The notes under the pieces are model-generated. The model was given only the letters and a program-made list of their open reading frames with translations. It was not told where the DNA came from and did not search any database. Positions 58,942 to 64,000 of a DNA stretch of 64,000 bases are shown here, piece after piece. A program made the position numbers and the translations under genes. Location of the stretch: the NCBI GenBank assembly GCA_018606645.1, contig JAGVRI010000001.1, positions 1 through 64,000 of the forward strand. Direction: 5' to 3'. Source of the stretch: Chloroflexota bacterium. GTDB lineage: Bacteria > Chloroflexota > Anaerolineae > JAAYZQ01. How positions within the stretch are numbered: the stretch's first letter is position 1; the number at the start of each line of letters is the position of its first letter.

Positions 58942-58995
58942 TTGTCTTTCGGCCCGGCTCGTGGTACAATCATTGAGGTTCGTCTCAACGTTGAG
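58942..58995 (+). promoter_or_regulatory. Promoter followed by a 12-base palindrome, without an obvious gene
   Basis: TTGTCT (58942-58947), a 17-base spacer and TACAAT (58965-58970) with an extended -10 TG. The perfect palindrome CTCAACGTTGAG (58984-58995) lies just past the predicted start near 58977, an operator-like position. The first likely gene downstream is mgsA at 59624. Confidence 0.5.
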
Positions 58996-59079
58996 GGGCG
59001 CAGTATTCAGGGGCGGCGGTTGCCGATTCACAAATACACGCGGGCATCATCCGGGCAAGCCCGACGATCTGTCCGGCCT

Positions 59080-59385
59080 CCGGCACGTTCGCCCGCCGCT
59101 GGAAGCGGCGGGCTGAGCCGACAAAGCCCCTTCGGGGCTGGCCGACACCCCGCGGGCTTGGCTGACTGAGCCCGATGGTTCACCGTCGGGCGAGAGCGCC
59201 GGCCTGGCTCACGATTCAAGGTGCAACTGGTCGGGCGGGCCGTGCCCGGCTGGGCACCACGATGGATGAAAATGGCCGGCGGCGGAGGTCGCGACTCCGG
59301 GTGGCGGAGTGGAGCCTTCAGGCGGTGGACCGGCTAAAGCCTCGACTCCCACATGCGGGGAGCGGTCGATTCTCGAAGGAGGGCT
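59080..59385 (+). repeat. Hairpin cluster and a full composite repeat
   Basis: 59090-59160 contains several stems (CGCCCGCCGCT/AGCGGCGGGC, AGCCCCTTCGGGGCT). 59242-59385 is a full copy of the composite repeat: GTGCCCGGCTGGGCACCACG, GATGAAAATG, core 59306-59347, then GCGGGGAGCGGTCGATTCTC. From 59386 to 59623 I see nothing clear apart from a weak TGGTATATT -10-like site. Confidence 0.7.
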
Positions 59386-59623
59386 CCACGAAGAAGCGTT
59401 GGGCGACTGCTACCGGCAGAGTACTGTTTGCGCAATGGTATATTATCCATCAGCCTTGAACGTTCCGGGAGAATGCCTACCTTGCTGACGCCGGCGCCTG
59501 TGTGGACGAAGAGCGACTTGCCTTTGCTACCCCGATCGAGTCTTGCACACCCAGAGAAGGCACTTTACCACCCGATGATCGGTAGACTAGGAAAAGGGTG
59601 ATCACAGGAAACGAGAAGGATAA

Positions 59624-60157
59624 GTGAAGCCCATGGCCTATCAAAATATTGTCATGAAACGCGACAAGAAGATTGCTCTCGTGGCCCACGACAACAAGAA
59701 ACGGGACCTCTTGGAATGGGCCAAATTCAACCGTGACCTCTTGGCTCGCCATGTAATCTATGCTACTGGCACTACCGGTGCGATGCTAGAACGCGAACTT
59801 GGGTTACCTATCCACCGATTCCAGAGCGGGCCGTTGGGCGGCGATCAGCAAATCGGCGCCAAGATTGTTGACAACGACATCGACTTTTTGATCTTCTTCT
59901 GGGATCCTCTCGAACCGATGCCCCACGACCCCGATGTCAAGGCGCTGCTTCGCGTGGCGGTCGTCTGGAACATACCGATTGCCTGCAATCGGGCTTCGGC
60001 GGATTTCATGATCTCATCCCCATTGATGGATAGTGAATACCATCGGCTCGTGCCCGATTATGATGAGTATCGGTCTCGAAAGATAGATCGGGGCGAAAGT
60101 GCCAACCACGATCCAGGCCACACCGCCAAAAGTGGAGCCAAGAAGGCGGCTGAGTGA
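59624..60157 (+). CDS. mgsA: Methylglyoxal synthase
   Basis: A 177-residue enzyme converting dihydroxyacetone phosphate to methylglyoxal and phosphate. Motifs: KKIALVAHDNKKRDLLEW near 15, YATGTTGAMLERELGLPIHR near 46, FQSGPLGGDQQIGAKIVDND near 67 with the catalytic aspartate region, and DFLIFFWDPLEPMPHDPDVK near 88. A charged tail after about 150 is an extension. GAGAAGGA lies just before the GTG at 59624; ATG 59633 is the alternative. Confidence 0.93.
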   Translation: MKPMAYQNIVMKRDKKIALVAHDNKKRDLLEWAKFNRDLLARHVIYATGTTGAMLERELGLPIHRFQSGPLGGDQQIGAKIVDNDIDFLIFFWDPLEPMPHDPDVKALLRVAVVWNIPIACNRASADFMISSPLMDSEYHRLVPDYDEYRSRKIDRGESANHDPGHTAKSGAKKAAE

Positions 60158-60419
60158 ATTGTCGTCGAAGGCCTGGCCGGATTCATGGAGAGACACGAGC
60201 CCGGGGTTCGTGGAAAAACGAGCGTTAATTGTCGCCCGATCGTGGGCCACCGATTTTCACCGAAACTGGTCCAGACATCATCACTCCAAAATGGACCGCT
60301 CATGTTCACCCAGACCGGCCCGCGGCGGCATTGGTGGAACGCCTCGATCCGAGGCATATTCCCCTCTCAACCACTCACCCGAGGAGGAGACTCGAACCCC
60401 GCTCAGTCCTTCAGACCAC

Positions 60420-60659
60420 TCAGTACGAGCCCGAGACCTCTTCCCGGCGGTGGACCAGGGCATAGCCTTCCAGCCGCTGCCCGACCGCCACCAGAAACCG
60501 ACCGAAATGGAAAAGCCATTGCCGGCCCAGCCAGGGCTTGCGCTCCTTCGGCTCCACGGCGCTCTCCAGGAGCAGGCGGCGAATGGCCGCCCCATGGTTC
60601 AATTCCTCCAGCCGCAACTTCATCAGGTGTTCCGATAACAGAAACTCTGGACCCCACAT
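60420..60659 (-). CDS. Small helical protein of unknown function
   Basis: A 79-residue protein: MWGPEFLLSEHLMKLRLEEL, AIRRLLLESA, then a basic WLGRQWLFHFGRFLVAVGQR LE-type helix. GGGAGG lies six bases before the ATG. The pattern of an N-terminal LxxEHLMKxRLEE helix with a basic hydrophobic C-terminal helix recalls short membrane-associated proteins common in Chloroflexota. No function is known to me. Confidence 0.6.
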   Translation of the reverse strand: MWGPEFLLSEHLMKLRLEELNHGAAIRRLLLESAVEPKERKPWLGRQWLFHFGRFLVAVGQRLEGYALVHRREEVSGSY

Positions 60660-60842
60660 CAGTGCCTCCCTGGTTCTCACGCATCATGCCATTTCATGAA
60701 CCTGGTTCCATTGTACCGCATCCTGAGCCGGTGCACATCGGGGAGAGCGCGCTTTCTGGGTGCGGGAAACTTTTGATCCTCGTCTGTCCCAGATCAGGGG
60801 TTTCCACGAGACAAAGGAACGGGTTATCCCTGAGAAGGAGCC

Positions 60843-60872
60843 TTGCCCGGGCCGGCAGGCCTGTGCTATAAT
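60843..60872 (+). promoter_or_regulatory. Predicted promoter of the GAF histidine kinase
   Basis: TTGCCC (60843-60848), an 18-base spacer and TATAAT (60867-60872) with an extended -10 TG. The leader is about 18 bases and starts at the ribosome site. Confidence 0.65.
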
Positions 60873-60896
60873 GGACAGGGAGGAACCAGCAGACCA

Positions 60897-63065
60897 ATGG
60901 ACGCGAAACTGACGGCACTGTATGATCTGGGGCAAAGGCTTCTTCTGATCCGCGACCCTCAGCAGATCGCACAAACCGTGCTGGATATCGCCGCCCGGGT
61001 CCTCGATCTCCAGGACAGCGACTTTTTTCTGCTCGATGAGGAACGGGGAGAGCTCCGCCTGGTCGCCAGACGCGGATTCCTCACGGCCACCGGCACCTTG
61101 TCTCTTCCCGTGACTGGCGAGCAGGGCATCGTCGTCACAGCGGCTCGCTGTGGTCAGCCAGTCTATGTCCCCGATGTACGCCAGGACGGGCGATATGTCC
61201 GCTGTATTTCCGGTTTCCCGACCCTCTCAGAACTGGCGGTGCCGGTCCAGTTCGAAGGTCGGGTGCTGGGAGTCATTAACATCGAGAGCGCCGAACTCGA
61301 TGCGTTCAGCCTGGCTGATCAGGAGATGGTGGCGATCCTGGCTAACCAGGCCGCGCTGGCGCTGGAGAACGCTCGTCTCTACGCCGAGGAGCAACGCCGG
61401 GCCGAAGAGATGAGTGTGCTCCACGCCCTCGCCTGCCGCATTAGCGCCAGCCTCGAACTTCAGAATACCCTGGAAGCGGTCGTCGCCGCCGCTGCTGAGC
61501 TGATCCCGTGTGCCCTTTCCGAACTCAGCCTGTGGGATCCAGAATCCCAATCGCTCACCCTGCTGGCCTTGCGAGCGGAGGCCAGCCGTTCCATGCCGAT
61601 CGGCACGGTCTATCCGCCGGGCCACGGTTATACGGGCTGGCTGGTGCGCCATAAGGAGCCGCTTCTGGTGCCCGATGTAGAAGCCCGGCAGGACCTTCGC
61701 CCCCATCTCCTGCCGGGGGAACTCCCGTTCGCTGCCTACGTCGGGGTGCCACTGTTGCTCGGTGACGAACTGATCGGGACCTTGGTGTTGATCGCCAACG
61801 AACCCGGCGCTTTTCACGAACGACATGTGCAACTGCTCCAAGCCCTGGCCACCCAGGCGGTGGTCGCCATACGGAATGCCCGGCTCTATGAAGAGGCCAC
61901 CCGCCGTCATCGGGAACTGGCGGCGGTGTATGCGGTCGCCGAAGCGGTGAACCGCCCTGGAGATCTGGATCAGATCCTGGAGGAAGGATTACGACAGGCG
62001 TTGGCCGTCACCGGGCTGGAGATGGGGGCCATCGCCCTGCAGGATGATCAGCGCTCCGGGTTGGTCCTGCACAGCCACCAGGGGATGTCTGCCGGTCTGG
62101 TGAGCTGGCTTCAAGGCAAGATAGGACACAAGCGGTTGGACCTGTGGCCGGAGGGTGAGGAACTCTGGATCGAAGAAGTGCCGGCCGATGAATCCATCGT
62201 TCCGGCGGCGATTCAGGAGGACGGCATCCGGCTGATCCTGGAGGTCCCGTTGCTGGCCGAAGGGCGTCTGGTGGGCCTGCTGGCCGTGGCTACGCGGCGG
62301 TCCCAACCGTTCTCGGTCGAAGAGCAGTCCCTTCTCCAGGCCATTGGCCATCAACTGGGAACTGCCATCGCCAATGCCCGGCTGCGTCAAGAGGCGCTGA
62401 CCGCCGAACGGCTGGCCGCGGTGGGCCGGATGGCGGCCAGCGTGGCCCACGACCTGCGGAGTCCTCTGGGCGGCATTCTGCGGTGTGCCGAGTTTCTCGC
62501 CCGGCCGGAGATTTCGCCGGCCACCCGTCAGAAACTCAGCAAGGCGGTTGTCTCCCTGACCCACCGCCTGCTCAACACTACCCAGCAGATCCTGGACTAT
62601 GTCCGGGGCGGGCCGTTGCCGCTGCGCAAAAGCCCCTGCGACCTGTCCGAGTTTCTAGACGAAGTGCTGGCTGTGCTCGAAGTGGACTTTTGCGATCGCG
62701 GGATCGAGGTGGTGCGACGGTGTCAGTTTGACGGCCCGGTGGTGATGGATGCCAACCGGATCGCTCAGGTGGTGTACAACATCGCCGCCAACGCCCAAGA
62801 CGCCATGCCTGGCGGAGGAACCTTTACCGTGGAGGCTCGCCAGGAGAGGTCCCGGTTGGAGCTGCGCTTCTCCGATACCGGCCCCGGAGTCCCGGAAGAG
62901 TTCAAGGAACGGATTTTTGAGCCTTTTTTCAGCTTGGGCAAGCGCGATGGGGCCGGCCTGGGACTGTCCATCGCTCGACGCATCGTCGAGGAGCATGGCG
63001 GGCAGCTTTGGGTGGAGAACTCTGAGGGGCAGGGGGCTACGTTTGTTGTCTCGCTGCCGCTGTGA
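60897..63065 (+). CDS. Sensor histidine kinase with three GAF domains
   Basis: A 722-residue soluble kinase. Three GAF domains occupy about 15-165, 180-330 and 340-490, each ending in an ILANQAALALENARLYAEE-type helix. HisKA carries H518 in SVAHDLRSPLGGILR, and the ATPase has NAQDAMPGGGTF, DTGPGVPEEFKERIFEPFF and GAGLGLSIARRIV. GAF domains may bind cyclic nucleotides, chromophores or gases; no chromophore cysteine pattern is evident. It may partner the NarL/LuxR regulator at the right edge, although HisKA kinases more often pair with OmpR-type regulators. Confidence 0.9.
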   Translation: MDAKLTALYDLGQRLLLIRDPQQIAQTVLDIAARVLDLQDSDFFLLDEERGELRLVARRGFLTATGTLSLPVTGEQGIVVTAARCGQPVYVPDVRQDGRYVRCISGFPTLSELAVPVQFEGRVLGVINIESAELDAFSLADQEMVAILANQAALALENARLYAEEQRRAEEMSVLHALACRISASLELQNTLEAVVAAAAELIPCALSELSLWDPESQSLTLLALRAEASRSMPIGTVYPPGHGYTGWLVRHKEPLLVPDVEARQDLRPHLLPGELPFAAYVGVPLLLGDELIGTLVLIANEPGAFHERHVQLLQALATQAVVAIRNARLYEEATRRHRELAAVYAVAEAVNRPGDLDQILEEGLRQALAVTGLEMGAIALQDDQRSGLVLHSHQGMSAGLVSWLQGKIGHKRLDLWPEGEELWIEEVPADESIVPAAIQEDGIRLILEVPLLAEGRLVGLLAVATRRSQPFSVEEQSLLQAIGHQLGTAIANARLRQEALTAERLAAVGRMAASVAHDLRSPLGGILRCAEFLARPEISPATRQKLSKAVVSLTHRLLNTTQQILDYVRGGPLPLRKSPCDLSEFLDEVLAVLEVDFCDRGIEVVRRCQFDGPVVMDANRIAQVVYNIAANAQDAMPGGGTFTVEARQERSRLELRFSDTGPGVPEEFKERIFEPFFSLGKRDGAGLGLSIARRIVEEHGGQLWVENSEGQGATFVVSLPL

Positions 63066-63103
63066 ACAGACGATCTAGATGACGTCCGCTGGAGGAAGAT
63101 ACG

Positions 63104-63646
63104 ATGGCGTTCGTGAAGAAACGACTGTACCTGCTGGTGGCGTTCCTGGCGGCGTATGTGGTCTACAGTGCGGTCCACGAAGGCGGGCATTACCTGGCCT
63201 GTCGCTTACTGGGTGAGGAGGTGGTAGAGTTTCGCTTCCTGACCAACGGCTGGCTCAGCAGCCAGGTGATCTATGCCACCCCGGTCGCTGAGCGAGTCGG
63301 AGTCCGCTGGTTGGTCATTGCCTGGCTGCCGGCGGTGATGACCACGCTGATTGGCTACCTGGTCTATGGAACACGGCGCCGCTGGCTGACGCGGTGGCCG
63401 TGGGTGAACGTCCTGCTGTGGTACATAGGGGCGTGTTTCCTGGTGTTCGATCCTCTCTACTATGCCGTCCTTTCCTTCTGGTTCGGCGGGGATATTTACG
63501 CCGCAGCAGCGGTGGGTTGGCCGGTGTGGCCCATCCGCGCCTTGGCGGCGATCATCCTGGCATTCAATGGGTGGTTGGTCCTGCGCTGGCAACGGGAGGC
63601 CCGCGCTCGTCCCGAAGTCTATCGGCCGGCGACCAGTTTCGGCTAA
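63104..63646 (+). CDS. M50-like membrane metalloprotease-type protein (HEGGH)
   Basis: A 180-residue protein with about five transmembrane helices. The first helix (LYLLVAFLAAYVVYSAV) is followed by HEGGHYLACRLLGEE, an HExxH zinc motif like M50 site-2 proteases. A second zinc ligand may be the FDPLY aspartate near 117, but the usual NxxPxxxxDG motif is missing. It may be a degenerate or shortened M50 relative. The ribosome site is GGAGG about 10 bases before the ATG, and the gene lies 38 bases after the GAF kinase, probably in its transcript. Confidence 0.68.
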   Translation: MAFVKKRLYLLVAFLAAYVVYSAVHEGGHYLACRLLGEEVVEFRFLTNGWLSSQVIYATPVAERVGVRWLVIAWLPAVMTTLIGYLVYGTRRRWLTRWPWVNVLLWYIGACFLVFDPLYYAVLSFWFGGDIYAAAAVGWPVWPIRALAAIILAFNGWLVLRWQREARARPEVYRPATSFG

Positions 63647-63732
63647 AGATGCCTAGCTTCGGCCCTTCCGCTGGCCTTGCCTCAGAGCCGGTCCATGAGG
63701 GTCCTCAACCGATCCACCACGGCGGGGTGCGA

Positions 63733-64000
63733 CTATTCTGTGGAAACCCACCCTTTCCGCTGCGCCCACAGGGCGGCCTCGGTGCGGGAACCCACATTCA
63801 ATTTGTCATAGATATGGGTCAGGTGGGTCTCTATCGTCCGAATGCTCAGGCCGAGCTGGCGGGCGATCTGGTAATTGGTGTAGCCCTGGGCGAGAAGGCA
63901 CAACACCTCCCGCTCCCTAGGGGTGAGCTCGTCTGCGGATGTCCGTTGTCTGGTGCCGGAAAGATGGCGGATGACCACGGCTGCAACCGAAGGCGGCAGC
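63733..64000 (-). CDS. NarL/LuxR-family response regulator, C-terminal part (cut by window edge)
   Basis: The frame is open past 64000. Visible residues end the linker (LPPSVAAVVIRHLSG) and form the DNA-binding GerE domain: LTPREREVLCLLAQGYTNYQ, IARQLGLSIRTIETHLTHIY, then DKLNVGSRTEAALWAQRKGW and the stop. The receiver domain lies outside. LPPSVAA before the helix-turn-helix is typical of NarL-type response regulators. Confidence 0.88.
   Translation of the reverse strand, partial: LPPSVAAVVIRHLSGTRQRTSADELTPREREVLCLLAQGYTNYQIARQLGLSIRTIETHLTHIYDKLNVGSRTEAALWAQRKGWVSTE

Noticed and set aside
60385..60400. tRNA T-arm-like sequence (GGTTCGAGTC on the minus strand)
   Set aside because: The T-stem pairs poorly and no matching acceptor, D-arm or anticodon arm exists at the right distance on either side.

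Overview
The window is GC-rich, densely coded bacterial chromosome. It looks like a member of Chloroflexota, probably an Anaerolineae/Caldilineae/Thermoflexia-like lineage. The evidence is the mix of Firmicute-like gene order (rpmB-asp23-fakA-degV-recG-coaD and yceD-rpmF-fab), AmmeMemoRadiSam proteins, a YyaL fusion, cyclic 2,3-diphosphoglycerate synthetase, split GcvP and many GC-rich intergenic hairpin repeats. The assignment rests on protein resemblance and gene order; no rRNA is present. I saw no tRNA, CRISPR array, transposase or prophage. Many promoters fit a sigma70-type consensus with a 17-base spacer, often with an extended -10, and at least two seem to give leaderless mRNAs.

Layout. 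1-2 kb: the recA 5' end, then a rhomboid protease/ClpP-like membrane protease pair. 2-6 kb: MEMO-family protein and PriA. 6-10.7 kb: a pterin-binding methyltransferase-like protein, a ferritin-like/thioredoxin/YyaL fusion, a Crp/Fnr regulator, a small ferritin-like protein and a broken Hsp20 gene behind an 11-bp-phased Pho-box-like array. 10.7-16.7 kb: TruD and a Lon-domain protein, divergent from an operon of a MocA-like nucleotidyltransferase, an MFS pump, a HAD phosphatase and RlmN. 17-25 kb: Sua5/YrdC, two glycosyltransferases, M20 peptidase, polyprenol-kinase-like protein, tandem NUDIX protein and a GH13 amylase. 25-33.7 kb: DUF2087, AMMECR1, acyl-CoA dehydrogenase, two DUF35 proteins with two thiolase-fold proteins that lack the usual cysteine, and cDPG synthetase. 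33.7-39.5 kb: a housekeeping operon, yceD-rpmF-acd-fabD-fabG-asp23-nusB-tatB-tatC, from one consensus promoter. 39.6-48 kb: coiled-coil protein, CoaD, RecG, two DegV/FakB, FakA, Asp23, then divergent rpmB and convergent rpe. 48-50.7 kb: an MFS protein embedded in repeat-rich DNA. 50.8-54.3 kb: a hybrid histidine kinase with an N-terminal KaiB domain. 54.5-58.8 kb: glycine cleavage P (two subunits) and H, and a radical SAM protein of a type that may make lipoyl groups. 58.8-59 kb: a Pho-box-like array driving a short predicted RNA. 59.6-64 kb: methylglyoxal synthase, a small protein, a GAF histidine kinase, an M50-like membrane protein and the end of a NarL/LuxR regulator.

Likely interactions. 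Fatty-acid synthesis (FabD, FabG, CoaD), exogenous fatty-acid use (FakA/FakB) and acyl-CoA dehydrogenases suggest active acyl metabolism. The glycine cleavage genes sit beside a candidate lipoyl-forming enzyme that could serve GcvH. The two phased promoter arrays (10.6 and 58.8 kb) share a motif and spacing, so one OmpR/PhoB-class regulator may control both the predicted small RNA and the ferritin-like gene. At least four families of intergenic hairpin repeats recur across the window.
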